From assembly GCA_964501335.1 (NCBI GenBank), contig CAZCTC010000053.1, forward strand, positions 1-55,167: a stretch of 55,167 nt of DNA. The letters are read 5' to 3'. Below are positions 26,483 to 35,535 of this stretch, piece after piece. The position numbers were made by a program, and so were the translations under genes. Below the pieces are notes generated by a model. That model was not told the DNA's origin. It did no database searches and was given only the letters and a program-made list of their open reading frames with translations. The DNA comes from CAZCTC01 sp964501335. GTDB lineage: Bacteria > Chloroflexota > Anaerolineae > B4-G1 > SLSP01. Numbering within the stretch: the stretch's first letter is position 1; each line of letters starts with the position of its first letter.

Positions 26483-27451
26483 TCAGACGAGCGAATTCTG
26501 CTTTACAAAATCCACAACTTCGTTGATATAACCGAAAGCCAGCGCCACAACCGTATCGGCACCTCCGTAGTAGAGGGCCAGACGGCCGGTCGGCTGATCG
26601 TAGAGGGCGGCACAGGGGAAAGCAACGTTGGGAACGTCGCCGACGCATTCATAGAGAGTCTGCGGAGCGAGAAGATAGGGGGAAGTCCGCGCAATAACCT
26701 TCCACGGCTGATCCAGATCCAGCAAGGCAGCGCCGAAGCTGTAGACAAAGCCGTTGCACGAGGTCAACACGCCATGATAGAACAGCAACCATCCTTCAGG
26801 GGTCTCAATGGGGATCGGCCCCGGCCCGACTTTGGTGCTCTGCCAGCCGCCGGTCGGCTCCATCACAAAACGATGGTGCCCCCAATAGATCAAATCCGGG
26901 CTCTCGCTGTAAAAGACATCACCGAAGGGCGTATGACCGCGATCGCTGGGCCGGCTGAGCATGGCAAAGTTGCCGTTGATCTTGCGAGGAAACAAAACGC
27001 CGTTGCGGTTGTACGGCAGATAAGCATTCTCGATAAAATAGAACTTCTCGAAATCGTAAGTATAACCGATCCCAATGGTCGGGCCATGATAGCCGTTGCA
27101 CCATGTCACATAATAGCGGTCTTCCAGCCAGACCACCCGCGGATCGTAACGATATTCATATCGCCCGATCTCGGCATCCTCCGAGATCCATTCAATGGGG
27201 TCCGGGTTTAATTCCCAGCGATAGCCATCCACGCTCCGGCCGCGATGGAGATTCATCTCCCGCTTCTTGTTGTCGCATCGAAAAACCCCGGCAAAACCGC
27301 CCTCAAAAGGCACCACCGCACTGTTGAAAATGCTGTTGGATGTGGGGATCAGATTGCGCGGAATGATGGGATTGGCGCTGTAACGCCAGATCACATCGGC
27401 ACAGCCGGCGGGCCGGTCTTCCCAGGGAATATGGCTCAAAGCACCAGGCAT
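26483..27451 (-). CDS. GH130 beta-mannosyl phosphorylase
   Basis: 322 residues, five-bladed propeller size. NPIIPRN, SIFNSAVVPFEGGFAGVFRCDNK, YRYDPRVVWLEDRYYVTWCNG (the Asp in YDPRV is the expected proton donor) and GPGPIPIETPEGWLLFYHG are family hallmarks. GH130 enzymes phosphorolyse 4-O-beta-mannosyl-glucose or beta-1,4-manno-oligosaccharides to mannose-1-phosphate, saving ATP. Presence of the 2-epimerase favours mannosylglucose as substrate. First structural gene after the regulator; a 23-bp hairpin (27511-27561) separates them. Confidence 0.92.
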   Translation of the reverse strand: MPGALSHIPWEDRPAGCADVIWRYSANPIIPRNLIPTSNSIFNSAVVPFEGGFAGVFRCDNKKREMNLHRGRSVDGYRWELNPDPIEWISEDAEIGRYEYRYDPRVVWLEDRYYVTWCNGYHGPTIGIGYTYDFEKFYFIENAYLPYNRNGVLFPRKINGNFAMLSRPSDRGHTPFGDVFYSESPDLIYWGHHRFVMEPTGGWQSTKVGPGPIPIETPEGWLLFYHGVLTSCNGFVYSFGAALLDLDQPWKVIARTSPYLLAPQTLYECVGDVPNVAFPCAALYDQPTGRLALYYGGADTVVALAFGYINEVVDFVKQNSLV

Positions 27452-27510
27452 AAAAAGTCCCTCCTCTCCTTCGAGTGGCTAAAATTTAAAATGGGAAACT
27501 TGAAATAGGG

Positions 27511-27561
27511 GATTTTTATTTTTGCCCGCGCCCTGTAGGGGCGCGGGCAAAAATAAAAATC
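27511..27561. terminator. 23-bp hairpin after the regulator gene
   Basis: GATTTTTATTTTTGCCCGCGCCC with complement, 5-base loop, 5 bases beyond the LacI stop (27566). It is a good intrinsic terminator and would partly uncouple regulator and GH130 expression. Confidence 0.8.
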
Positions 27562-27565
27562 CTAT

Positions 27566-28588
27566 TTATAGAGAAACTACCGACTCGCGTTCCACCAGCG
27601 TCGGATGGATCGTCAACGTCATCCGGGCCGCCTCAGGATTCTCCAACCGCAGCGCCAGCAATTGCACCGCCGCATACCCCATCGCCGTCGTATCCACATG
27701 CATTGTGGTCAAGTGCGGCACCGCATTGATCGCCAGATAGGTGTCATCGTAGCCGATCACCGAAAGATCCTGAGGAACCCGCAGCCCCATCTCCTGGGCC
27801 ACGCGCATCGCCGAAACCGCCACCAGATCGTTCACGCCGAAAACAGCGGTGATCTGGGGATTTTCTTTTAACAGCGTCGCGATTTCCGCCTGCCCCTGCT
27901 GCTGATAAAGGTTGAAATCGGCCAGATAGGTCTCGCCAATCCCATGTTCCTTAAGCGCCCGCAGATAGCCGTTGCGACGATCGCGCAGGCTCGGATAAGA
28001 ATTGGGCTCACTCCCCACCAGCGCAATATGCCGATGCCCTTTCTGCAACAGATATTCCACGGCCTGATAGGACGCCCGGAAATTGTCCGAGACGACCGAA
28101 TCGTAGCTTTCGGTGTCCGAATAGGCATCGACCAACACCACTGGAGGAATCCGCCGCCCGCCCAGCGAGGTGATCGTCTCATCGACGAAAGTACCCACCA
28201 TCAACAAACCGTTGACATCCTCGCTGTAAAGCGATTGCGGGATTTCCACCGGGCAGTTATGAGAATCCACCGGCAGGGTCACAAAAAGCAAGTTGATCCC
28301 CCGCCGTCGACAGGCCTCTTCCATCCCAAACAACACCTGAGAATAGAAAGGATTGGCCTGCGGAGGGCAGTTGATTTCCGTTTTGACCGCCATCACAATG
28401 GTGGAAATCGGGCTATCGTCGACCGGACCGGAGACCGCCTTGGGAGTATATCCCAACCGCTCCGCTGTCTCCATGACGCGAACGCGAGTCTCCTGGGAAA
28501 CGCCCGGCCGGTTGTTGAGCACCAGCGAGACGGTCGCCACGGAAACTCCGCTCTCTATTGCTATGTCGCTAATCTTAACACGCCCCAT
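27566..28588 (-). CDS. LacI-family repressor of the mannan cluster
   Basis: 340 residues. N-terminal LacI HTH (VKISDIAIESGVSVATVSLVLNNRPGVSQETR) then a periplasmic-binding-type sensor (residues about 60-335; KGHRHIALVGSE, VIGYDDTYLAINAVPHLTTMHVDT). RBS AAGGAG before ATG 28588. Divergence from the rest is nil: it heads the minus-strand cluster and likely senses an imported mannan oligosaccharide. Two AT-rich palindromes around its own promoter suggest autoregulation. Confidence 0.92.
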   Translation of the reverse strand: MGRVKISDIAIESGVSVATVSLVLNNRPGVSQETRVRVMETAERLGYTPKAVSGPVDDSPISTIVMAVKTEINCPPQANPFYSQVLFGMEEACRRRGINLLFVTLPVDSHNCPVEIPQSLYSEDVNGLLMVGTFVDETITSLGGRRIPPVVLVDAYSDTESYDSVVSDNFRASYQAVEYLLQKGHRHIALVGSEPNSYPSLRDRRNGYLRALKEHGIGETYLADFNLYQQQGQAEIATLLKENPQITAVFGVNDLVAVSAMRVAQEMGLRVPQDLSVIGYDDTYLAINAVPHLTTMHVDTTAMGYAAVQLLALRLENPEAARMTLTIHPTLVERESVVSL

Positions 28589-28624
28589 CCAGGGATCTCC
28601 TTAAAATTCAGCTTAAATAGCCCG

Positions 28625-28683
28625 TAATTTAATTAAATTATAGGCTAAAGTTTTAGTTTGTCAACACCAAATTTTAATTAAAA
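28625..28683 (-). promoter_or_regulatory. Consensus promoter of the LacI gene flanked by two palindromes
   Basis: On the minus strand: TTGACA at 28664-28659, 16-base spacer, TATAAT at 28642-28637, both perfect. A 16-bp perfect palindrome TAATTTAATTAAATTA (28625-28640) overlaps the -10 box and a 12-bp one, TTTTAATTAAAA (28672-28683), lies above the -35 box; centres are 45 bases apart. This looks like a two-operator autoregulatory arrangement. Confidence 0.7.
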
Positions 28684-28721
28684 GTTTAAAAGAAATTTAG
28701 GGTCTTTTGTTTAAATTTTCG

Positions 28722-28907
28722 ATCTGTGCGGTTGTTAATTAACATGGATTAAAAACAACTTTTTCGCCCCGCAACCGGCGCCGTCCCGGTAAAAAACGAC
28801 GCGCTGGGCGGACAGGGAGAGTTATTTTTGTTCATTTTTCGGCGGCTTCAGAAAGCCGCCGAAAAATAGCCTTTCTTTCTCTTGTTTTCCAGGCTAACCG
28901 CACAGGT
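28722..28907 (-). repeat. Complete 186-bp hairpin element with terminal inverted repeats
   Basis: Ends ATCTGTGCGGTT (28722-28733) and AACCGCACAGGT (28896-28907), 11 of 12 matching. Inside, in minus orientation: hairpin (28834-28867), A-rich tail with ACTCTCCCTGTCC, CGCGTCG, and a GCGGGGCG end module. Flanks TAAATTTTCG and TAATTTTTCG resemble an imperfect target duplication. Confidence 0.78.
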
Positions 28908-28909
28908 TG

Positions 28910-28949
28910 TAATTTTTCGCGCGCCCCTCAGGGGGCGCGCGAAAAATTA
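28910..28949. terminator. Hairpin downstream of the cyclase gene
   Basis: TAATTTTTCGCGCGCCCC with complement, 29 bases past the cyclase stop (28978). Suitable as its terminator. Confidence 0.75.
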
Positions 28950-28977
28950 AATAAAGCAGACTGCTGTCTACTTCTTC

Positions 28978-31900
28978 TTACAATTTCGTATCGCACTCCA
29001 CCGCAATCGCATGGTTGATCCGGACTTTCTCCAGACAATTGCACCGCAACCCCTCATCGCTCAACGATGCCAGCGTCACATCCATCGCCGCATAAGCCCG
29101 CAACAAAGCCTCCCGGGCCTCCGACGACAACTCGTCATCCTCATTCACCCCCGGTTTCGAGCGCAAAATCCGATAATACAACCACCAGACATCCTGTGCC
29201 GGATAGTCGCCGGCATTTCCGGCCGTCTGCAAATGATGCACCGCTTCGGAAGCACACTCATACGCCATCACCCAATCCCCGGCTTCCAGATAAGCCGTCC
29301 CCAGCCAGGCCAGCGCACTCGCCAGATAGCCCCAGGTACCGATATCTCGCAGCCCCGTACAGGCCCACTGCAACTGCTCCAGCGCCGGCGTCAACGCATG
29401 TCGGGCCAGCATCAACCGCCCCAATCCCAACCGGTACATGGTCTCGCTCCAGGAATCCTGCATATCCAGCGCCAGTGCCAACCCCTCCTGGAAAACGGCC
29501 TCGGCCCGCACATAATCCCCCATCTCCAGATAGACGCGCCCCAGGCTTTCCAGATGGAAAACCAGCCGGGACCGACCCTGCATCTCCCGTAAAATCTGGA
29601 TATCGGCCTCCAGATAGTCACGGGCCTGCACGTAAAACCCCAGACTGCAATAGACCAGCGCCAGATTGTTATAAGCCCGGGCCTGGGCATCGCGATCCCC
29701 AATCGCATGGGCGATAGCCAGCGATTGCTCGTAAAAAGAGCGTTTCTCGGCCAGATCCGCCGAGGTGATCCCTAACGCATTGAGCGTCGCCCCCTCGCCG
29801 GCGCGATCGCCCAACGCGCGATAAAGCGACAACGACTGCTGACAATATTCATAAGCCGGCTCCAGCCTTCCGCGCAACCGCGTTGCCGTCGCCAGCCGCA
29901 GCAAACTCTGAGCCTGGCCGCGCCGGTCATCGATGGCGCGATAGATGGCCAGGGCTCCGGCATAATAACGCTCGGCCTGCTCCTGCTCACTCAACCCCCG
30001 CGAAATATTGCCCAGCACAATCAACAGATCGGCCTCCAGCCGGCGATCCCCGGCCCGCCAGGCCTGCACCAGCGCATCCAGCCCCTGCCGCTGAGCCTCG
30101 GTCGTATTTCCCACATAGAGCGTCTGCTCCACCAACCGGATCGTGGCCCGAATCTGCCGCGAAAGATCGCCCAGCTCCTGCGCCAGCTGCAACATCTGCC
30201 GGGTATCCGCCTCCTGCCCGGCCAGATCGCCCAGCCGCAGATAGCATTGATCCCGGCCGGCCAGCAAATTATAACGTTCGATCAGCTCTTCCCCAGGCGT
30301 CATCTCCAGCGCGCGGGTAAAATAAGAGACCGCCTCGGCATTGGCAAACTGCGCCGCCGCCTGCTCCGCCGCCCGCCGCAGATAGCCGCGAGCCTGGACC
30401 GTCTCTCCGGCCAGTTCCAGATGCTTGGCGATCAAACCCGCCACCTCGCCGGCCTGCCCCGCGCCCTGCGCCATCAGCCAGTTAGCCACCGCCGCATGAT
30501 AGGCGCGCCGATCCCGCCGCAGCACACTTTCATAGGTAACTTCCTGCAGAATCGTATGTTTAAAGGTATAAGCCTGAGTGCCGACAAAGGTCACTCCCTC
30601 CCGTCGAAAAACCATCTCCCGGTTGCGAAGCGTTGACAGCACCTCCAACACTTTGGCCGGCGGGAATTCAGGATCGTCGCGATTGAGATAGACCAGCGCA
30701 TTGTCCCAAAAGATCATCCCTACCACCGCCGCCTGCTGCAATACCCGGCGCTCATCCGCCGTCAGGCTATCCAGGCGGGCCTGCAACACCTTGGTCAACG
30801 TCGGGGGAATCTGCACCAAGGCCAGCTGCATCGCCTCCAGCCGCCATTGCTCCGCCGTCGGAATAATGACCCCTTCGTCGATCAACATCTTGATCAACTC
30901 TTCAATATAGAAAGGATTCCCTTCTGCACCCCCCACGACCAGCTCCCGCAGCGCCTGCGGGATCTCCGACATTTTCTGCAAAATCTCTTCGACCAGCTGG
31001 CGGCTCTCGCTCTTGCTCAGCGGAAGCAAATTCAACCGGGAATGCAACGCCATCTTGCCCCACGCCGGCCGGTGTTCCAGCAAAGTCGAGCGTGCCGTAC
31101 CGATAATCAGGATCGGTTGAGCTATGCTGCTGGACATGGCATAAGTCAGCGCATCCAGAGAGCCGTCATCGGCCCATTGTAAATCCTCCAACAGCAGCAC
31201 CACCCCATACACGCCGGGAGAAGTAGCCACCGCGGAAAAGAACTGCATCATGTAATGCAAAGCCCGATCCCGGATCTGCCGCGCATCTTCCAAAATCCCC
31301 TGCAAATAGGGACTGGCCGAAAAGTCCAGCCCGATGAGATGGCCGATAAAGTGCGCCTTCATCACCGCTTCGGGATCTTCGGGCATAAAACCGACCACCC
31401 CCTGCTCCAGCTTCTGCCGGGCCAGCGGCAAAGGATCGTTCTCGGCAAACTGAAACCGGAAAGAAAATAGATCGCGCAACAGTGTGTAAGGCAACCCGGC
31501 CAGACTCTCACTGGCGCGCCCCTTGAAAATTCGCAGAGATTGGGGCAGCGTCTCGGCCCAATCCTGGAATTCATAGAGCAGCCGGCTTTTGCCGACGCCG
31601 GCCTCCCCCATCACCGTCACCGCCCGCATCTTACGGCTCTCGACCACCGTTTCCAGCACCTTCTGCAACTGCTGGAACTCCGTTTCCCGCCCGACCATCC
31701 GGGTTTCCACCCCCTCCACCCCGCGCGTCTCCATCCGAAACGCTCGCGGCTTGGCCCGCAGCACCACATAGGCCTTTACCGGATCGGTTTTGCCCTTCAC
31801 CTGGATCGGAGTCAACGTCTGAACCTCAAAAATACCCCGGACATGCCGATACGTATCATGAGAGAGCAACACCCCTCCCAGCGGCGCCGCCTGCTCCAGA

Positions 31901-32475
31901 CGCGAGGCCACATTCACCGTATCGCCCATTGCCGTAAATTCCTGGGTCAGCCCCACCTCGCCCAGCAACACCGGGCCGGTATTGATCCCAATCCGCAGCT
32001 GTAAAGTCGGTGCTCCCATAAAAAACTGGCCGCCTTCAGCTGCGGCCAGTCCCTGGGCCATATTGAAATCCTGCAGCGTGGCTTGCATCGCCAGCGCCGC
32101 ACGCACGGCCTGCTCGGCATCGTTCTCCCGGGCCGTCTCGGCGCCCCACAATGCCATCACGCCGTCGCCCATATGTTTGTCGACCCGCCCCCCGTGCGCC
32201 AGGATAATCGCATCCAGCTGCTGCCAGAGCATGTTCATGATGTTGATCACATCCTCGGCATCCAGAGATTCGCTCATCGAGGTAAAACCGGAGACATCGG
32301 CAAAAAAGACCGTCACCAGCTTACGCCGTTGCGCCGCCGGCTGCGCTAAGGCCTCCAACGCGGTCAGTTTTTCACGCATAGGGCCCAATGCGGCTTCCAC
32401 CACACCATCCCCTAAAATCCCCCGCTGCATTTCCAATGTGGCCATGGCCTGTCGAAGTTGCTCCCGTTCGTCCAC
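28978..32475 (-). CDS. Class III nucleotidyl cyclase / AAA ATPase / TPR signalling protein
   Basis: I prefer the GTG start at 32475, 5 bases after AGGAGG (rc of CCTCCT), giving 1165 residues; the frame extends 26 codons further. Domains: short coiled N-terminus; class III cyclase with metal Asp residues in VFFADVSGFTSMSE and HMGDGVMALWG; AAA/NACHT-like ATPase with Walker A GEAGVGKSRLL and Walker B VVLLLEDLQWADD; then about ten TPR-like helical repeats to the C-terminus (YNNLALVYCSLGFY and similar). This architecture is common in Chloroflexi and Actinobacteria and likely links a protein-bound signal to cAMP/cGMP or to transcription. No membrane segment. Stands alone. Confidence 0.9.
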   Translation of the reverse strand: MDEREQLRQAMATLEMQRGILGDGVVEAALGPMREKLTALEALAQPAAQRRKLVTVFFADVSGFTSMSESLDAEDVINIMNMLWQQLDAIILAHGGRVDKHMGDGVMALWGAETARENDAEQAVRAALAMQATLQDFNMAQGLAAAEGGQFFMGAPTLQLRIGINTGPVLLGEVGLTQEFTAMGDTVNVASRLEQAAPLGGVLLSHDTYRHVRGIFEVQTLTPIQVKGKTDPVKAYVVLRAKPRAFRMETRGVEGVETRMVGRETEFQQLQKVLETVVESRKMRAVTVMGEAGVGKSRLLYEFQDWAETLPQSLRIFKGRASESLAGLPYTLLRDLFSFRFQFAENDPLPLARQKLEQGVVGFMPEDPEAVMKAHFIGHLIGLDFSASPYLQGILEDARQIRDRALHYMMQFFSAVATSPGVYGVVLLLEDLQWADDGSLDALTYAMSSSIAQPILIIGTARSTLLEHRPAWGKMALHSRLNLLPLSKSESRQLVEEILQKMSEIPQALRELVVGGAEGNPFYIEELIKMLIDEGVIIPTAEQWRLEAMQLALVQIPPTLTKVLQARLDSLTADERRVLQQAAVVGMIFWDNALVYLNRDDPEFPPAKVLEVLSTLRNREMVFRREGVTFVGTQAYTFKHTILQEVTYESVLRRDRRAYHAAVANWLMAQGAGQAGEVAGLIAKHLELAGETVQARGYLRRAAEQAAAQFANAEAVSYFTRALEMTPGEELIERYNLLAGRDQCYLRLGDLAGQEADTRQMLQLAQELGDLSRQIRATIRLVEQTLYVGNTTEAQRQGLDALVQAWRAGDRRLEADLLIVLGNISRGLSEQEQAERYYAGALAIYRAIDDRRGQAQSLLRLATATRLRGRLEPAYEYCQQSLSLYRALGDRAGEGATLNALGITSADLAEKRSFYEQSLAIAHAIGDRDAQARAYNNLALVYCSLGFYVQARDYLEADIQILREMQGRSRLVFHLESLGRVYLEMGDYVRAEAVFQEGLALALDMQDSWSETMYRLGLGRLMLARHALTPALEQLQWACTGLRDIGTWGYLASALAWLGTAYLEAGDWVMAYECASEAVHHLQTAGNAGDYPAQDVWWLYYRILRSKPGVNEDDELSSEAREALLRAYAAMDVTLASLSDEGLRCNCLEKVRINHAIAVECDTKL

Positions 32476-32574
32476 TGCATCCTCCTGGGTACGATGAGTC
32501 GGGTACCAGACAAAAGACAACCTGGATTGTAGAGGTTTTCTGTCAGACGGCAAGTTAGAGGTTCCCGGGCCCCC

Positions 32575-33042
32575 TCAATCCACGATTTCTTCTTCCACTT
32601 TTAAAGCCGAAGCCGGGAGCCCCGTCTCAAACAACGCCCCGCAATCGTCGCGCTCCTCGATCACTCCGGCCGTCGCCGTATCCAGCACCACCGTCGCATG
32701 GTTGAAATAAAACTGATCCCGCCGCACATAAGCCAGCCGGCCGTCCTCACTGAAACGGATATCGTCTTCATAGTCAGATTCGTACAACAACCCGCCCGTT
32801 TCCACCGCATACACGCTCAGACTGAAATCCCGTTCCCCCAGAAACCGTTGCACCGAATCGACCACCAGAAAACGGCCGTCCGGACTGATCCTGAAATAAC
32901 TGGTCACAGAAGCGCCCCCCGAGAGAGGATGATCGGGCAACGACAACGAAAAACGCAGCGCCCCCTGGGCATCGTAAACATCCAGATAAAACGAAAAAAA
33001 GCCGCCGCCCCGCATCTCCCGCCGCTTAAATCGATAGGACAT
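32575..33042 (-). CDS. Hypothetical protein with WD-like strands
   Basis: Start set at ATG 33042 (MSYRFKRREM) because AGGAGG lies just before it; 155 residues. FRISPDGRFLVVDSVQ and IRFSEDGRLAYVRRDQF look like two blades of a WD40/propeller-type repeat, but a single protein of this size cannot close a propeller, so it may pair or be a small beta-sheet sensor. Acidic C-terminus. Begins 100 bases above the cyclase gene and could be in its operon. Function unknown. Confidence 0.65.
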   Translation of the reverse strand: MSYRFKRREMRGGGFFSFYLDVYDAQGALRFSLSLPDHPLSGGASVTSYFRISPDGRFLVVDSVQRFLGERDFSLSVYAVETGGLLYESDYEDDIRFSEDGRLAYVRRDQFYFNHATVVLDTATAGVIEERDDCGALFETGLPASALKVEEEIVD

Positions 33043-33455
33043 CCCACCCTCCTGGAAACAATCTTCAAGTTTCACATTGTATACCCTTCCCCTGCGTTTA
33101 CATTTTTAGCAAAACCCGGCTAAAATAGCCTTAATCCAAACAGATAATTCTGAAAGAGCCCATTTTTCGGCGGCTTCAGAAAGCCGTCGAAAAATGAACA
33201 AAAAAAATTCTCTCCCTGCTTCGCACCGCGCGGCGCTTTGTACCAGACAGAAGGTCATGCAGGGGCGGATCTGGAAAAGGGCTATGTTTTGGTGTGCATC
33301 AGAATGCGCACCAAAACATAAACAAAAAAACTTTCTCCTCCCATCCAGCGCGGCGCATCTAACCGAAAAAGAGCCCTTTGCGGGACGCAAAAAATGCCTG
33401 CCGCATAAATCAAAAAAATAAATCTCAACTTGAATCAGGCAAAGGAGAAAAAGAG
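33043..33455. repeat. Divergent spacer with two hairpin repeats in tandem
   Basis: Between divergent genes lie two plus-oriented copies: hairpin 33161-33196 (loop CAGA, one G-T pair) with tail ending in GGTCATGCAGGGGCGG, and hairpin 33283-33320 (GGTGTGCAT/ATGCGCACC with a wobble) with a full tail ending TTTGCGGGACGC (33378-33389). Hairpins are 121 bases apart. Promoters for both genes must lie here but none is convincing. Confidence 0.75.
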
Positions 33456-34076
33456 ATGTCGCAACCAACCCAACACCCCGTAGTCAATTGCCGATTCTGC
33501 CAGACCCCCCTGGACCTGAAACCCCATAACCAACAGGCCGGTTGGATATATTGCGGAGAATGCAACAGCCTGCAAGCCCTGCGAGAAATGCCCCTTCCGC
33601 CAGGATATGAAATCGCCCCACCCGACCAGGAATTTCGACTCACCTATCGCTGGTACAGCGCCAAATCCTGGATCTACTCAGGCCTGTGGCTCTTTTACAC
33701 CGGCGGAGTTCTGCTGCTGGACCTGGCCCCCACCAGCATGTTCTGTTTTTGCATCATCCCGCTTCTTATCCTGAGTATGATCGGCATGACCTATCTCCTG
33801 GCCTCGTTTTTCAATCACACCACCATCTCCATTCAAAAAGGAGAACTGATCGTTGAAAACAAACCCATTCCCTGGTTCAAAAACCAGCGCATCAAAATCG
33901 CCGACATCAAAGATATCTTCTCCCAAATGTCATCCGGCGTCGCCATCCCCACAGAATATCAGGTAGCCGTTCACCTGCATTCCACCGGTGAAATGGAACG
34001 CCTGGCCGGCGACCTGACCGCCCCGCAGGCCCTCTTCGTCGAACAGGAACTCAAACGCCGGCTGAATAATTATTAG
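33456..34076 (+). CDS. Zinc-ribbon membrane protein of unknown function
   Basis: 206 residues; ATG at 33456 preceded by AGGAG. Two CxxC pairs (Cys12/15 and Cys33/36) form an N-terminal zinc ribbon; two hydrophobic segments follow (about 68-90 and 92-115, rich in Leu/Ile/Met), then a soluble C-terminal domain resembling a PH-like beta fold (ISIQKGELIVENKPIPW). No catalytic motif. It is 36 bases before the ADP-ribosylglycohydrolase and shares its strand, so the two are likely co-transcribed. Confidence 0.75.
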   Translation: MSQPTQHPVVNCRFCQTPLDLKPHNQQAGWIYCGECNSLQALREMPLPPGYEIAPPDQEFRLTYRWYSAKSWIYSGLWLFYTGGVLLLDLAPTSMFCFCIIPLLILSMIGMTYLLASFFNHTTISIQKGELIVENKPIPWFKNQRIKIADIKDIFSQMSSGVAIPTEYQVAVHLHSTGEMERLAGDLTAPQALFVEQELKRRLNNY

Positions 34077-34111
34077 CTCGGGAACGCAGAGAAAAAGCCT
34101 AAGGAGCAACC

Positions 34112-35041
34112 ATGGACCCTCAAACCCAAAACCGCCTGCAGGGACTCGCCGTCGGCGCTGCCGTCGGCGATGCCCTCGGCATGCCGCTCGAATTCGGCCC
34201 GGCCCGCCCTCTCGACAACCTGGAACGGGAAATGCGCCGCGGCCGCCTGGCCGCCGGCGCCTTCACCGACGACACCGAAATGGCACTGGCCCTCGCCGAA
34301 AGCCTGCTCGCCGCCCGCCCGCTCAACCCCGTCGATCTGGCGCAGCGCTTCGTCGCCTGGCATCAAACCGGCCCCGCCGACGTCGGCATCCAGACCAGCA
34401 ATGTCCTGAGCCGCATCGCCGCCGGAGAACCCTGGCCGCAGGCCTCCGAAGCGCTCCCCGACAGCGCCGGCAACGGCTCCGTCATGCGCTGCTGGCCGGT
34501 CGCCCTCGTCTTCTGGAACGACCTGCCCGCGCTGATCCGCGACAGCGCCCTGCAGAGCCGGGTCACCCACGCCCACCCGGAATGCATCGCCGGCTCGATC
34601 TTCGTCAACGTGACTCTCTACCACCTGCTGCACGGCACCGCCCCGGCCGCCGCCGTCACCGCCGCCCTTGAGCAGGTCGAGCTGCCGCCCGATCTCCGCG
34701 CCGCCCTGCTGGCCGCCCCCCATAAATCCCGCGCCGCCCTCCCCAACAGCGGATGGGTTCGCCATACCCTCGAAAGCGCCGTCTGGGGCCTCCTCACCAC
34801 CGCCTCCTTTGAAGAAGCCGTCGTCCAGGTCGTCAATCTCGGCCAGGATGCCGACACCGCCGGCGCCGTCGTCGGCACACTGGCGGGAGCGGCCTACGGC
34901 CTGGAGGCCATCCCGCCCCGCTGGCGGCAAGTCCTCCATGGCGAATGGCCCCTCGGCAGCGGCCGGATCTGGCGTCAGGCCGGGCTGATCGCCCTGGCGG
35001 ATAAACTCAGTTCCCCGCCGCTTCAACCATTGGAGGAATAA
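34112..35041 (+). CDS. ADP-ribosylglycohydrolase (DraG-like)
   Basis: 309 residues, AAGGAG before ATG 34112. Family motifs: GLAVGAAVGDALGMPLEF, FTDDTEMALALAESLL (metal-binding Asp53/Asp54/Thr55), GNGSVMRCWPVAL, VTHAHPECIAGS and NLGQDADTAGAVVGTLAGAAYG (second metal site). It hydrolyses ADP-ribose from modified Arg or other acceptors in the cytoplasm. No nitrogenase-related neighbours; possible roles are protein demodification or defence against ADP-ribosylating toxins, the latter suggested only by proximity to toxin genes. Confidence 0.92.
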   Translation: MDPQTQNRLQGLAVGAAVGDALGMPLEFGPARPLDNLEREMRRGRLAAGAFTDDTEMALALAESLLAARPLNPVDLAQRFVAWHQTGPADVGIQTSNVLSRIAAGEPWPQASEALPDSAGNGSVMRCWPVALVFWNDLPALIRDSALQSRVTHAHPECIAGSIFVNVTLYHLLHGTAPAAAVTAALEQVELPPDLRAALLAAPHKSRAALPNSGWVRHTLESAVWGLLTTASFEEAVVQVVNLGQDADTAGAVVGTLAGAAYGLEAIPPRWRQVLHGEWPLGSGRIWRQAGLIALADKLSSPPLQPLEE

Positions 35042-35054
35042 GAGCATTTTTTCA

Positions 35055-35157
35055 AACCGACCTTCAGCTGGATCAGAAGAAAATAAAAAGCGGGTTGATC
35101 TCAACAAAATCAACCCGCCCTCCGAATCAGGAAAAATCCCCGCAAACTATCGATCCC
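35055..35157 (-). repeat. Duplicated HINT scar and terminator downstream of the toxin array
   Basis: A remnant reading (rc) TTCTGATCCAGCTGAAGG corresponds to the VQLK part of the HINT domain. Hairpin 35090-35118 (GCGGGTTGAT/ATCAACCCGC, 9-base loop) and the following bases recur almost unchanged at 36449-36520. Marks the left end of the array. Confidence 0.7.
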
Positions 35158-35535
35158 CTATTCGACAAGATCCTCCCTTGTCATCTCGCTACAGGAAACG
35201 GCCAATGCAAATCCCATCTCGACGATCATTCTCAATTCTTCCAGACTGAAATCCCAATTGCATTGATCCTCATATCCTAAAAGCACATAAAGAGTCCTCT
35301 CCCCGTCATCACTTTCGGCTATGAGTTCTCGTATTGAATACAAGTCGTTTAAAAACTGATCGACATCTTCGGTTTTGGAGCTAAGACTGACAACACCGGA
35401 TTCGAAAAGTTGTCCGTTATATCTCAAATCACCACGTCGATGATATTTTATGTCGAATTGATTAAAGCCAAGAAAATCATCCGGGTCTAAATCATCTTTT
35501 GATAAAATGCAAAAAAGGGTGGTTTTCGTTATCAT
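35158..35535 (-). CDS. DUF4279-like immunity protein, paralogue A
   Basis: 125 residues. ILSKDDLDPDDFLGFNQFDIKYHRRGDLR, VVSLSSKTEDVDQFLNDLYSIRELI and LGYEDQCNWDFSLEELRMIVEMG follow the DUF4279 pattern (beta strand, xLDPxxF, RRGD, W/VSLSS, helix). This family is found beside polymorphic toxins. Nearly identical in its second half to the protein at 36517-36897. Its ATG abuts the TAA of the gene above, so both are co-translated. No cognate toxin remains directly before it, which fits an immunity gene kept after loss of its toxin. Confidence 0.75.
   Translation of the reverse strand: MITKTTLFCILSKDDLDPDDFLGFNQFDIKYHRRGDLRYNGQLFESGVVSLSSKTEDVDQFLNDLYSIRELIAESDDGERTLYVLLGYEDQCNWDFSLEELRMIVEMGFALAVSCSEMTREDLVE

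Noticed and set aside
28625..28640. Phage-like or plasmid origin from AT-rich palindromes
   Set aside because: No iterons, Rep gene or DnaA boxes nearby; the palindromes overlap a clear promoter.
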